64,000 nucleotides of DNA, from the NCBI RefSeq assembly GCF_010095445.2, contig NZ_WFGV02000004.1, positions 62,001 through 126,000 of the forward strand, written 5' to 3'. Every line of letters starts with the position of its first letter. Within the stretch, counting starts at the first letter, position 1. This document shows, piece by piece, positions 18,041 to 26,798 of the stretch. This DNA is from Pseudomonas sp. TNT3. Its GTDB lineage: Bacteria > Pseudomonadota > Gammaproteobacteria > Pseudomonadales > Pseudomonadaceae. The notes beneath the pieces were generated by a model that saw only the letters and a program-made list of their open reading frames with translations, had not been told where the DNA came from and made no database searches. The translations under genes were made by a program, and so were the position numbers.

Positions 18041-18949
18041 GTGAACCCCGTCGATATTTTCCGTTTGCTGTCGCTGGCCGCCATCTGGGGCGCGAGCTTT
18101 CTGTTCATGCGCATCATCGCCCCGGTGATTGGCACGGTTCCGACCGCATTTTTCCGTGTATCGATCGCGGCCGTCGGCCTGCTGGTGATCCTGGGACTGA
18201 TGCGTATCAGCTGGGATTTCAAAGGCAAACTCAAGACCGTGATGTTGCTCGGGGTGATCAATTCCGGGATTCCGGCGACGCTGTACTCCGTGGCGGCGCA
18301 AGTGCTGCCTGCCGGGTACTCGGCGATTTTCAATGCCACGACACCCTTGATGGGGGTGTTGATTGGCGGGCTGTTCTTCAGTGAAAAACTCACCGGCGCC
18401 AAGCTGGGTGGCGTATTCCTGGGCCTGTTTGGCGTCGGCATTCTGACCCGTGCCGGTCCGGTGGCGTTTGACCTGCAACTGCTGATGGGCGCCCTCGCCT
18501 GCCTGCTGGCTACCACCTGCTATGGCTTCGCCGGGTTCCTCGCCCGTCGCTGGCTGGATCAGGCCGGCGGCCTCGACAGCCGTCTTTCGGCGCTGGGCAG
18601 CATGCTGGGGGCGACGTTGTTCCTGCTGCCGTTGTTCGGCTACAGCGTGATCAGCGAGCCGCCGGCGAGCTGGGGTGGCTGGAATGTCTGGTTGTCGTTG
18701 CTGGGGCTAGGCTTGGGATGCACGGCGTTCGCGTACATTGTTTACTTCCGCCTGCTCACGTCCATCGGTCCGGTGAAATCGATGACCGTGACCTTCATGA
18801 TTCCGCCGTTCGGGGTGTTGTGGGGGGCGATGTTGCTGGATGAGCCGTTGTCGATGGCGCACATTTATGGCGGGGTGTTGATTGCGGTGGCGTTGTGGCT
18901 GGTGTTGAAGCCGGCGGTGGTGAAGCCTGTTGAGGTGGCGACCAAGTAA
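18041..18949 (+). CDS. EamA/DMT-family transporter
   Basis: 302 residues from the GTG at 18041, chosen because AAGGAAGGA lies 7 bases upstream; the ATG inside that site is out of frame. The product shows ten hydrophobic segments in two EamA repeats (the first begins LLSLAAIWGASFLFMRI). Likely a metabolite exporter in the inner membrane, substrate unknown. It is monocistronic and convergent with the aldehyde dehydrogenase gene across a long hairpin. Confidence 0.88.
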   Translation: MNPVDIFRLLSLAAIWGASFLFMRIIAPVIGTVPTAFFRVSIAAVGLLVILGLMRISWDFKGKLKTVMLLGVINSGIPATLYSVAAQVLPAGYSAIFNATTPLMGVLIGGLFFSEKLTGAKLGGVFLGLFGVGILTRAGPVAFDLQLLMGALACLLATTCYGFAGFLARRWLDQAGGLDSRLSALGSMLGATLFLLPLFGYSVISEPPASWGGWNVWLSLLGLGLGCTAFAYIVYFRLLTSIGPVKSMTVTFMIPPFGVLWGAMLLDEPLSMAHIYGGVLIAVALWLVLKPAVVKPVEVATK

Positions 18950-18952
18950 AGA

Positions 18953-19115
18953 TGTAGTGCTGCTGATGACGCCATCGTCGGAACGCCGCCCGGGGCAAGC
19001 CCGGCTCCCACAGTGATTGGTGGTGCACACAAATCTTGTGCTCGACCTCAAACCTTGTGGGAGCCGGGCTTGCCCCGGGCGGCGTTCCGACGATGGCGTC
19101 AGTACAGGCACTACA
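18953..19115. repeat. Long REP-derived hairpin between convergent genes
   Basis: Arms of about 55 bases: TGTAGTGC...GACGCCATCGTCGGAACG... with REP core GCAAGCCCGGCTCCCACA at the inner end, and the inverted copy ending at GCACTACA (19108-19115). The inner 43-45 bases appear perfect; the outer part has a few mismatches. The loop is about 45 bases. The right end runs into the 3' end of the aldehyde dehydrogenase gene (stop near 19111). Confidence 0.85.
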
Positions 19116-20691
19116 AAGCCGACTGACTCACCTCCCCATCCACCAACCGCCGAATCCCTAGCGGGTTGGCATTCTGCAACGCCTCGGGCAGCAAGGCGTC
19201 CGGGTAATTCTGGAAGCACACCGGCCGCAAGAATCGGTCAATGGCCAGCGAGCCGACCGACGTCCCGCGCGAATCGGACGTTGCCGGGTACGGCCCGCCG
19301 TGCACCATGGCTTCGCACACCTCGACCCCGGTCGGATAGCCGTTGAGCAGGATCCGCCCCACCTTTTCCTGCAGCGATTCGGCCAGCCAACGGTATTCCA
19401 GCAACTCGTCAGACTCGCCGATCAGCGTCGCCGTCAGCTGCCCGCGCAAGCCCTGCAAGGCCGCGGCCATCTGCGCCTGATCCTCTACTTCAATAACGAT
19501 GGTGGTGGGTCCGAACACTTCTTCCTGAAGCAACTCTTCGCCCCTGAGCAGCAGGCCGACATCCGCCTGGAACACTTGCGGTTGCGCCTGATTTCCCTGC
19601 TGCGGTTTGCCTGCAAGATGCTTCACACCCGGATGCTCGTGCAATTCGGCAAGGCCTCGGCTGTAGCTGCCCAACGCGCCGACATTGAGCATGGTTTGTG
19701 CCGGCTGCTGGTTCATGCTCGCGCAAAACGTTTCCAGAAACAGACTGAACTGCGGCGAACGCAGGCCGATGACCAGGCCAGGATTGGTGCAGAACTGACC
19801 GCAGCCCAAGGTCACCGAACCGGCGAGCTGCGCCGCAATCTGTTCGCCACGCACCTTGAGTGCTTCAGGTAGCAGGAACACCGGGTTGATGCTCGACATC
19901 TCGGCAAACACCGGGATCGGCTGTGGTCGGGTCGCCGCCATATGGCTCAATGCATTACCGCCCTTGAGCGAGCCGGTGAAGCCCACCGCCTGGATCGCCG
20001 GATGCTTGACCAGCCACTCACCGACGCCACCGCCAAAGATCATGTTGAATACGCCCGCAGGCATCTCGGTACGTTCGGCCGCGCGGATGATTGCATCCGC
20101 CACCCATTCGGCGGTTGCCATGTGCCCGCTGTGCGCCTTGAACACCACCGGGCAGCCGGCGGCGAGCGCCGAAGCGGTATCGCCACCGGCCGTTGAAAAG
20201 GCCAGCGGAAAGTTACTGGCACCGAACACGGCCACCGGACCTAACGCGATGCGGTACTGGCGCAGACCCGGACGCGGCAATGGCTGGCGCTCGGGCAATG
20301 CCTGGTCGATGCGCGCGCCATAGAAATCGCCGCGTCGCAGGACCTTGGCGAACAGGCGCATCTGGCCACTGGTACGTCCGCGCTCACCCTGAATGCGCCC
20401 CGCCGGCAATGCCGTTTCACGGCAAACAGTCGCGACGAAGTCATCACCCAACGCATCGATTTCATCGGCGATCGCCTCCAGGAACAACGCACGCTTTTCA
20501 GCGCTGACGTTGCGATAGATCGGATAGGCAGCGGCTGCAGCCTTGGCGGCGGCGTCCACTTCCGCTTCGCTGGCTTGATAGAAGGTACCGGGCAGCGGCT
20601 CGCCAGTGGTTGCATCGAGGCTTTGCAGCTGTACCGTCCCGTTGGCGCTGCGACGGCCAGCGATGTAGTTGTGTCCGAGTAACGTGGTCAT
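19111..20691 (-). CDS. Alpha-ketoglutarate semialdehyde dehydrogenase (2,5-dioxovalerate dehydrogenase)
   Basis: 526 residues from the ATG at 20691 with AAGGA upstream; the open frame continues to 20793 through a REP element, which is not coding. NAD(P)-binding region FGASNFPLAFS (157-167), catalytic Glu264 (FAEMSSINP) and Cys301 (GCGQFCTNPGLV) are present. Sequence style matches the NADP-dependent KGSADH group that oxidises 2,5-dioxovalerate to 2-oxoglutarate at the end of non-phosphorylative pentose and hexarate pathways. It is the last gene after the dehydratase and AraD1-type genes, so it probably performs the final step of that pathway. Confidence 0.9.
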   Translation of the reverse strand: MTTLLGHNYIAGRRSANGTVQLQSLDATTGEPLPGTFYQASEAEVDAAAKAAAAAYPIYRNVSAEKRALFLEAIADEIDALGDDFVATVCRETALPAGRIQGERGRTSGQMRLFAKVLRRGDFYGARIDQALPERQPLPRPGLRQYRIALGPVAVFGASNFPLAFSTAGGDTASALAAGCPVVFKAHSGHMATAEWVADAIIRAAERTEMPAGVFNMIFGGGVGEWLVKHPAIQAVGFTGSLKGGNALSHMAATRPQPIPVFAEMSSINPVFLLPEALKVRGEQIAAQLAGSVTLGCGQFCTNPGLVIGLRSPQFSLFLETFCASMNQQPAQTMLNVGALGSYSRGLAELHEHPGVKHLAGKPQQGNQAQPQVFQADVGLLLRGEELLQEEVFGPTTIVIEVEDQAQMAAALQGLRGQLTATLIGESDELLEYRWLAESLQEKVGRILLNGYPTGVEVCEAMVHGGPYPATSDSRGTSVGSLAIDRFLRPVCFQNYPDALLPEALQNANPLGIRRLVDGEVSQSAL

Positions 20692-20718
20692 TTGGCATTT
20701 CCTTGATCGATGGCAGAC

Positions 20719-20809
20719 CCTGTAGGAGCGAGCCTGCTCGCGAAAAAGGTACGTCCAACACAGCTTCTGTGCCTGAACGACCTTCGCGAGCAAGCTCGCT
20801 CCTACAAGG
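20719..20809. repeat. REP doublet inside the catabolic operon
   Basis: Arms CCTGTAGGAGCGAGCCTGCT and the complement ending CTCGCTCCTACAAGG. It lies between two co-directional genes (araD1-like and KGSADH) and fills nearly the whole 119-bp gap. Confidence 0.85.
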
Positions 20810-20810
20810 A

Positions 20811-21806
20811 TCAGAGTGTGCGCACCTGGCCGATGCCCAACGGTTGGGAGCTCTCGCCAATGCCGTTCTCCAGGGGCGCACCGAACGCGTCGAGGCTGAT
20901 CTGGAACCGGTCACCCGGCTGGGTTTTGACCCCGTCGGCGAATGACAGCGTGGCGGTGCCGAAGTAATGCACGTGGACATCCCCCGGACGCAGAAACTGG
21001 GCGTATTTGAAGTGATGGAATTCAAGGTTGGCGAGGCTGTGGCACATGTTGTCTTCGCCGCTGAGAAACTCCTTTTCCCAGATCACTTCACCGTTGCGTT
21101 TGATGCGGCTGGTGCCGGCCAGATGCCGGGGCAACTCACCAACACGCAGTTCCGGGCCGTAGGCGCAAAAGCGCAGCTTCGAGTGCGCGAGGTACAGGTA
21201 ATTGCGTCGCTCCATCACATGGTCGGAGAACTCGTTACCCAAGGCATAACCGACACGGTACGGCAGGCCATCGTCGCCGATGACATAGAGGCCGGTCAGT
21301 TCCGGCTCCTCGCCGGCGTCTTCGGCGAACGGCGGCACCGGGAAGTCCGCACCGGGTCGCACGACGATGCTGCCGTCGCCCTTGTAGAACCATTCCGGTT
21401 GCGCCCCGACCTGGCCGGCTTCAGGCTTCCCACCTTCCAGACCCCATTTGAAAATGCGCATGGTGTCGGTCATGCCGGCTTCAACCGAACCTTCTTGCTG
21501 GTGCATCTTGTCCCGCGCCGATGCACTGCCCAGATGGGTCAGGCCGGTGCCACTGATCAGGCAATGGGCCGGGTCTTCGTGATCCAGCGGCGGCAGGACG
21601 TTGCCCTGCTGCAGCAGTTGCGCGTAATCCGGGCCCGGCACGGTGCCACGGGTTGCGGCTTCTTCTTGCAGGCTGCGATTGGCGCGGATCGCCGCGAGTG
21701 CCAGTTCACGGGTGCTGCGCGTGTTCAGCAGCACCTGGACCTGTGCCCCATCGACGAGGCCGACCTGGCGTTCGCCGGCTGAGTTTTCAAATTGAATCAG
21801 GCGCAT
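20811..21806 (-). CDS. AraD1/FAH-family sugar-acid hydratase or dehydratase
   Basis: 331 residues of the fumarylacetoacetate-hydrolase superfamily, AraD1 (GguC-like) group: GTGLTHLGSASARDKMHQ, GAQPEWFYKGDG, the acidic metal ligands near EEPELTGLYVIGDDG, and GNEFSDHVMERRNYLYLAHSK. Members act on 2-keto-3-deoxy sugar acids. Placed between an enolase-superfamily dehydratase and KGSADH, it most likely dehydrates the 2-keto-3-deoxy pentonate to 2,5-dioxovalerate. The exact stereochemistry is an inference. Confidence 0.85.
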   Translation of the reverse strand: MRLIQFENSAGERQVGLVDGAQVQVLLNTRSTRELALAAIRANRSLQEEAATRGTVPGPDYAQLLQQGNVLPPLDHEDPAHCLISGTGLTHLGSASARDKMHQQEGSVEAGMTDTMRIFKWGLEGGKPEAGQVGAQPEWFYKGDGSIVVRPGADFPVPPFAEDAGEEPELTGLYVIGDDGLPYRVGYALGNEFSDHVMERRNYLYLAHSKLRFCAYGPELRVGELPRHLAGTSRIKRNGEVIWEKEFLSGEDNMCHSLANLEFHHFKYAQFLRPGDVHVHYFGTATLSFADGVKTQPGDRFQISLDAFGAPLENGIGESSQPLGIGQVRTL

Positions 21807-21836
21807 GTCGGCCCTCCGGAAAGTCAGGGATTGGGG

Positions 21837-23012
21837 TCATTCGATGATGTTGAAGTCGCTCAAGTATTCATCGGAAATTTCCAGGCCCAGGCCCGGCGTG
21901 TTGTCGTCGAGCTGGATGTAACCGTTGACCGGCTGCGGCTCGCCTTTGAACACGTAGTAGAAAAGTTCGTTGCCGACTTCGACGTCGAATACCGGGAAGA
22001 ACTCGGCCATCGGCGACGCGGTGGTGGACATGGTCAGGTGGTAGTTGTGCATCTGCCCGGCGTGAGGAATCACCGGCACCGACCAGGCTTCAGCCATGGC
22101 GTTGATCTTGCGCGCAGCGGTGATGCCGCCGACGCGGTTGGTGTCGTACTGGATCACGTCGATGGCGCGGCGTTCCAGCAGATCCTTGAAGCCGTAGGAG
22201 GTGAATTCATGCTCACCGCCCGAGATCGGCATGATCCCCATTTTTTTCAGTTCGATGTAGCCTTCGATGTCATCGGCGATCACCGGTTCTTCGAGCCAGC
22301 GCGGCTCAAACTCGGCCAGCTTTGGCAACATGCGACGGGCGTATTCCAGGGTCCAGCCCATGTAGCATTCGAGCATGATATCGACGTCAGGACCGGCCAG
22401 TTCACGCAGCGCGCGGACTTGCTCGATGTTCTTGCGCATGCCCGCCGGGCCGTCTTTCGGGCCGTAGCCGAAACGCATTTTCAGCGCGGTGAAACCCTGG
22501 TTCAGATAGCCCTGGGCTTCTTCGAGGAACAGGTCAAGGTTGTCGTTGGCGTAGAGCTTGGAAGCGTAGGTCCAGATCTTTTCTTTGGTGCGTCCACCGA
22601 GCAGCTTGAACACCGGCTTGTTCACGGCTTTGCCCATGATGTCCCAGATGGCAATGTCGATCGCCGAGATGGCTGCCATGCCGATGCCTTTGCGGCCCCA
22701 GGCGTGGCTCTGGCGGTACATTTTCTGCCAGATGTATTCGTTGTCGAACGGATCCTCGCCAATGGCGATCGGGGCCAGGTAAGTGTCGATGATTTCCTTG
22801 GCGACACGCGGGGCCAGGGCGCAGTTACCGATGCCGACAAGACCGGTATCGGTCTCGACTTCCACCACCAGCCAACCATGAAAACGGAACGAGCCCATGG
22901 CATCGCCACGCTCGAACAGGATGTCGCTGGCATTGGTGCAGAAGTGCGCTTGAGGGGGAACGACTTTGCCTTTCCACTCGAAAACGCGGGTACGGATCGC
23001 TTTGATTTTCAT
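21837..23012 (-). CDS. Enolase-superfamily sugar-acid dehydratase (L-rhamnonate/L-lyxonate dehydratase-like)
   Basis: 391 residues from the ATG at 23012 with AAGGAAA upstream. Mandelate-racemase-type barrel: capping domain to about residue 125, then Lys178 (LKMRFGYGP), metal ligands Glu215 (MLECYMGW), Glu241 (LEEPV) and Glu267 (SGGEH), Asp290, and catalytic His317 ([10 protein letters not shown]). The C-terminus ([14 protein letters not shown]) resembles the rhamnonate dehydratase group, which includes L-lyxonate dehydratases. Gene order dehydratase-AraD1-KGSADH supports a pentonate substrate; L-lyxonate is my best guess from a described P. aeruginosa pathway. A T-N11-A box lies 144 bases upstream. 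Confidence 0.85.
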   Translation of the reverse strand: MKIKAIRTRVFEWKGKVVPPQAHFCTNASDILFERGDAMGSFRFHGWLVVEVETDTGLVGIGNCALAPRVAKEIIDTYLAPIAIGEDPFDNEYIWQKMYRQSHAWGRKGIGMAAISAIDIAIWDIMGKAVNKPVFKLLGGRTKEKIWTYASKLYANDNLDLFLEEAQGYLNQGFTALKMRFGYGPKDGPAGMRKNIEQVRALRELAGPDVDIMLECYMGWTLEYARRMLPKLAEFEPRWLEEPVIADDIEGYIELKKMGIMPISGGEHEFTSYGFKDLLERRAIDVIQYDTNRVGGITAARKINAMAEAWSVPVIPHAGQMHNYHLTMSTTASPMAEFFPVFDVEVGNELFYYVFKGEPQPVNGYIQLDDNTPGLGLEISDEYLSDFNIIE

Positions 23013-23155
23013 GAATACAGTTTCCTTGCGCTGCCGGATTCTTGTCATTGTTGGGTCGTGTGCGCAAAGCCGCTTGGATCGCAGGCTCCAGGCATTCGAT
23101 GGACCGACTGTAGCCAGCGCCAGGGGGTGGCGGATAATCACTTATGCGTATCCGA

Positions 23156-23172
23156 CGATAACCTGGGGTGAT
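23156..23172 (+). promoter_or_regulatory. Candidate LysR-type operator, copy C
   Basis: CGATAACCTGGGGTGAT, 15 of 17 bases identical to the box at 26883-26899. It has the T-N11-A form with imperfect dyad ATAACC-N3-GGTGAT. It lies 144 bases upstream of the dehydratase start. The rest of the gap 23013-23341 holds the REP doublet and no other visible feature. Confidence 0.6.
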
Positions 23173-23222
23173 CGCAACGACGGGTTTTCATTTAGATGAG
23201 GTTATCGGGCATACACAAACCA

Positions 23223-23313
23223 CTGTGGGAGCGGGCTTGCCCGCGATAGCGGTCTGACAGACACCAGCAAGGTGTCTGCACTGCCGTCATCGCGGGCAAG
23301 CCCGCTCCCACAG
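23223..23313. repeat. REP-type inverted repeat pair
   Basis: Arms CTGTGGGAGCGGGCTTGCCC and its complement ending GCTCCCACAG, between the PdxA-like gene and the dehydratase promoter region. Confidence 0.85.
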
Positions 23314-23341
23314 AGTGATGCGTTGTTCGGTTATCGCAAAA

Positions 23342-24346
23342 TCAGTAGCTGTTGGTCCCCATCCGGCAGGCAATCTCGAACGCCTGGCGGATTGCACCGA
23401 CGTTGGCCTTGCCCTGGCCGGCGATGTCGAACGCGGTGCCGTGGGCCGGGGTGGTGATCGGGATCGGCAGGCCGCCCTGCACGGTCACGCCGCGGGAGAA
23501 TCCCATCAACTTGATCGCGATCTGGCCCTGGTCGTGATACATGGTCACGACCGCGTCGAAGGCGCTGGCATCGCCCTGCACCTTGAGGAAAATCGTATCG
23601 CCCGGATAAGGTCCTTCTGCCGCTATCCCAAGTGCCTGCGCCGAACGCACCGCCGGGCCGATGATGTCCAGTTCCTCGCGACCGAACGAACCGTTGTCTC
23701 CGTTGTGCGGGTTCAAGCCGCAGACGCCGATGCGTGGTTTTTCCAGGCCGTTGCGTTTGAGCGCGGTGTCGATCAGCTGGATCGCCTCCACTACGCGCGC
23801 TTGAGTCAACATGCCCGGGACTTCGGACAAGGCCACATGGGACGTGACCCGCGACGTCCAGAGATTATCGAGCACATTGAATTCGCAGAACGGCCCGTGG
23901 AAATCCAGCAGCTCGGCGAACCAGTGCAACTCGTCGTTATGCGCCATGCCAGCCATGTGCAGCGAGGTCTTGTTCAGTGGCCCGAACAGCACGGCATCGG
24001 TGGTCCCGGCCTCGGTCAGGCGCAGCGCTTTTTCCAGGGTATCGAGGCTGTAGCGACCACCGATGACGCTGGCTTCACTGCGGGGAAACTCACCCAGGGT
24101 GTCGCCGCGAAAATCGTAGAACAACGGCGTGTCATCGGTGAACGACAACTGCTCCAGCGACGCCACACGACGGTAGGGAAACTCCACGCCGGCAATGCGC
24201 ATGCCGCGCTGCATTTCCGCCTCGTCAGCAATCAAAATCACGTTCGCCTGGCTGCGCACGGCAGGCTCCGCGAGCAGGCGTGCGATCAGTTCCGGGCCGA
24301 TGCCCGCCGGGTCACCCAGGACCATGGCGATGGTTGTCTTGTTCAT
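23342..24346 (-). CDS. PdxA-family dehydrogenase (PdxA2-like, not the B6 enzyme)
   Basis: 334 residues with the PdxA fold: GDPAGIGPEL at 11-20 and metal-binding His170 (TSHVALSEV), His214 (GLNPHNG) and His271 (MYHDQGQI). The usual GLNPHAGE(G)G motif reads GLNPHNGDNGS here, as in the divergent PdxA-like paralogues found in sugar-acid gene clusters. Authentic PdxA oxidises 4-phosphohydroxythreonine; PdxA2 enzymes oxidise 4-phospho-threonate or -erythronate. No DUF1537 kinase to supply such a substrate is in the window. Its ATG overlaps the end of the amidohydrolase gene by 4 bases. Confidence 0.85.
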   Translation of the reverse strand: MNKTTIAMVLGDPAGIGPELIARLLAEPAVRSQANVILIADEAEMQRGMRIAGVEFPYRRVASLEQLSFTDDTPLFYDFRGDTLGEFPRSEASVIGGRYSLDTLEKALRLTEAGTTDAVLFGPLNKTSLHMAGMAHNDELHWFAELLDFHGPFCEFNVLDNLWTSRVTSHVALSEVPGMLTQARVVEAIQLIDTALKRNGLEKPRIGVCGLNPHNGDNGSFGREELDIIGPAVRSAQALGIAAEGPYPGDTIFLKVQGDASAFDAVVTMYHDQGQIAIKLMGFSRGVTVQGGLPIPITTPAHGTAFDIAGQGKANVGAIRQAFEIACRMGTNSY

Positions 24347-25299
24347 GCTTCACTCCTCAAGGGTTCTGGCCATGTCCGCTCAATGGCGCAAGGCTCGCAG
24401 CGATAAACCCGCTGCGCGTTACTGTAGAAAAGTCGTTGCTGATCGGCGCTCGGCAGATCAGCCACGATGGATTTGAATCCGCTGTAAATGTCATCGAACG
24501 AACCGCACAGGCTGTCCACCGGAAAGTTGCTGGCGAACATCACTCGATCGGTACCGAACATGGCAATGACTTCGCGCACGATCCAGGCGTTGTCCTTGGC
24601 GCGCCAAGGCTGGCCGGCCTGGCCGAGGCCGGAAACCTTCACCTGCACGTTGGGCCACTGGGCCAGTCGCGACATCGCCAGACGCCACCCCGCCAAGCCT
24701 TCGGCGCTACGGTCATTGGGCAACCCGGCGTGGTTGAGAATCAGCGTGGTGCGAGGAAAATCCCGGACCAGGCGTTCGGCCTCGTGCAGGTTCCACCAGG
24801 GTGACTGCAAATCAAAATGCAGCCCCAGACCTTCCAGCGCGGCATAACCGCGACGCCAGCGCTCATCACTCATCAAGCTGCGCACATGACCCACCTGCTC
24901 TGGCATCGTCGGTCCGCCAGGCTTGTGACGCACGCTGCGTACGCACTTGAATGCGGCCTGTTCGGTCAGGACCGCGATGGCGTCCGGATGATCGAGCCAG
25001 GCTTGCGCCACGATCGCATTGGGGACGCCATAACGAGCGGCCAGGCCCTCGATGAAACGGGTTTCGCCAATCGGGTCCTGCGGGTTCCACTCGGTCTCGA
25101 TGTACACCGTTTGCACGACGTGATGAGGACCGGCATCAGCAAAGTAATCGTCGGGAAAATAACGACGCTTGATTGCACTGTAGTCGCCGTAGCGAAACGC
25201 AATATTGGCCTCCGGGGCGAGCCAGGGATGGTCATTGATCGCAGGGTCCCAGAAATGATGATGGGCATCGATGATCGGGCCATTCCACAACTCACCCAT
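24343..25299 (-). CDS. Amidohydrolase/lactonase (COG3618 TIM barrel)
   Basis: 318 residues from the ATG at 25299 (GAGG upstream), opening MGELWNGPIIDAHHHFWD with metal-binding histidines 13-15. LNHAGLPNDR and MFASNFPVD complete the barrel motifs. The group contains sugar lactonases (L-fucono- and L-rhamnono-gamma-lactonase) and pyrone-dicarboxylate lactonase. In this cluster a sugar-lactone hydrolase feeding the acid dehydratase is the simplest role. Its start overlaps the MFS stop by 8 bases and its end overlaps the PdxA-like start by 4, so the three genes are translationally coupled. Confidence 0.82.
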   Translation of the reverse strand: MGELWNGPIIDAHHHFWDPAINDHPWLAPEANIAFRYGDYSAIKRRYFPDDYFADAGPHHVVQTVYIETEWNPQDPIGETRFIEGLAARYGVPNAIVAQAWLDHPDAIAVLTEQAAFKCVRSVRHKPGGPTMPEQVGHVRSLMSDERWRRGYAALEGLGLHFDLQSPWWNLHEAERLVRDFPRTTLILNHAGLPNDRSAEGLAGWRLAMSRLAQWPNVQVKVSGLGQAGQPWRAKDNAWIVREVIAMFGTDRVMFASNFPVDSLCGSFDDIYSGFKSIVADLPSADQQRLFYSNAQRVYRCEPCAIERTWPEPLRSEA

Positions 25300-26638
25300 G
25301 ACGCACCTCATCAAGACTGATGAACAGCGTAGCCAGCACGAAGATTGCCGAGCACACCGCAAAGAAACCCAGGACCGGCGCAAAACCGCCTGACATCTGC
25401 AGGATCACGCCCACCAGAATCGGCACCGCAATGCCGCCGGTGCTGCCCGCCATGTTCATCACGCCGCCGATCAAACCGACCCGTGCCGGCGCGGCCAGCA
25501 ACGCTGGAAAGCTCCAATAGAGGCTGCCCCACATCAAGAAAAACGCGGTCATGGCCAACAACGCCACGGCCGCAAAAGGATCACTCAGGGTCGGCAGCAA
25601 CAGGAACGCACCCAAGGCCACCAGACCGGAAAACGCCAGCAGGCTCTTGACCGCAACCCCTCGGCTGACGCCCTTGCGGATCAGGCCGTCGCAGAGGAAA
25701 CCACCGGTCAACGAACCCAATGCGCCGCACACAAAGATCACGAAGGTGGCGGCGCCGATGCCTTTGATATCGAACCCGCGGGCCTGTGCCAGGTAGCTTG
25801 GCCCCCAGGTCAGCAGCCCGAAATACACCATCGCCCAGCTGGCGCGACCGATCAGCAATCCGCTCAGGGAACGCGCGGCAATGCCCAGGCCTTTGACCGG
25901 AATGCGCGCGGCTTCAGCGGCTGGGGTGGCGCGGCCGGCGTTGATCTTCTCAAGCTCTTCGGCGTTCACCTGCGGGTGCGTGGCCGGGTCATCGCGCAGG
26001 TAACGTTGCGCCACCCAGGCCAGCACCAGTGTCGCGATGCCGGCAATCACAAAGGCCAGGCGCCAGGAGTCCAGCGAAGCGATCAGGTAGGCAATGATCA
26101 ACCCGCCGACCGCCACACCCAATGGACTGCCACTGTCCATCAGCACTGCGCCACGGCTGCGCTCGCTCGGGGCCAGCCACAAGGAGATGAGCTTGCCGCC
26201 GGAGGGAAACAACGGTGCCTCTGCGGCGCCCAGGGCAACCCGGGCGAACAACAATGACAGCCCTCCCGTAGCGAATGCCGCGATCACCTGAAAGGTGCCC
26301 CATAACCCGGTGGACCAGCTGATGACGCGGTGCGGACCGAAGCGATCGATCAGCCAGCCGCCAGGAATCTGCAGCAAGGCATACGCCCAGAAGAAACTGC
26401 TGAGAATCAGCCCTTGCATGCTCGGTGACAGGGAAAATTCATGGGCGATGGTCGGCATCGCGATGGACAACGACACCCGGTCGATCAGGTTGACCATGGT
26501 CAAGGCGAAAACAATCGCGAAGATTTTCCAGCGCACATTGCTGGCGGTGCGAATGGTCGCCTGCGGTGTTGCCGCAGTCACTGTCGCTGACTGAACATCT
26601 GCACCAGGCAGATGCAGGGAAGCACTGGGACGAGCCAT
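25292..26638 (-). CDS. MFS transporter, anion:cation symporter type
   Basis: 448 residues, twelve predicted helices after a cytoplasmic tail of about 35 residues. TMVNLIDRVSLSIAMPTIAHEF (helix 1) and GGWLIDRFGPHRV (the loop 2-3 signature) fit the ACS family that imports hexuronates, glucarate, phthalates and similar acids. It is first in the MFS-amidohydrolase-pdxA-like operon, so it probably imports the sugar acid or its lactone. A T-N11-A box lies 114 bases upstream. Confidence 0.88.
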   Translation of the reverse strand: MARPSASLHLPGADVQSATVTAATPQATIRTASNVRWKIFAIVFALTMVNLIDRVSLSIAMPTIAHEFSLSPSMQGLILSSFFWAYALLQIPGGWLIDRFGPHRVISWSTGLWGTFQVIAAFATGGLSLLFARVALGAAEAPLFPSGGKLISLWLAPSERSRGAVLMDSGSPLGVAVGGLIIAYLIASLDSWRLAFVIAGIATLVLAWVAQRYLRDDPATHPQVNAEELEKINAGRATPAAEAARIPVKGLGIAARSLSGLLIGRASWAMVYFGLLTWGPSYLAQARGFDIKGIGAATFVIFVCGALGSLTGGFLCDGLIRKGVSRGVAVKSLLAFSGLVALGAFLLLPTLSDPFAAVALLAMTAFFLMWGSLYWSFPALLAAPARVGLIGGVMNMAGSTGGIAVPILVGVILQMSGGFAPVLGFFAVCSAIFVLATLFISLDEVRHG

Positions 26639-26751
26639 GGTGCGTACCTCTGTTTATTATTTTTGTGGATGCAACGACACCGTGTATACGGCGTCTGGTG
26701 AGCACTATCGAAGGCCCGGTGATAACCGTCTAATCAATACTTGAAATCAGG

Positions 26752-26768
26752 CGATAGCCTTGGGTTAT
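26752..26768 (+). promoter_or_regulatory. Candidate LysR-type operator, copy A
   Basis: CGATAGCCTTGGGTTAT, T-N11-A with dyad ATAGCC-N3-GGTTAT. It differs at one base from the inverted copy at 26883-26899. It lies 114 bases from the MFS start. The divergent region 26639-27015 also holds an 11-bp inverted repeat (26799-26809 and 26920-26930). Confidence 0.65.
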
Positions 26769-26798
26769 TGCATACCCTGCTTTCACCGGGCTTTCACT

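Noticed and set aside
20692..20793. N-terminal extension of the aldehyde dehydrogenase
   Set aside because: The extension reads through a REP element; ALDH sequence begins at the ATG at 20691.
21792..23171. A 459-codon open frame antisense to the dehydratase
   Set aside because: Shadow of the enolase-superfamily gene, whose active-site motifs are complete on the minus strand.
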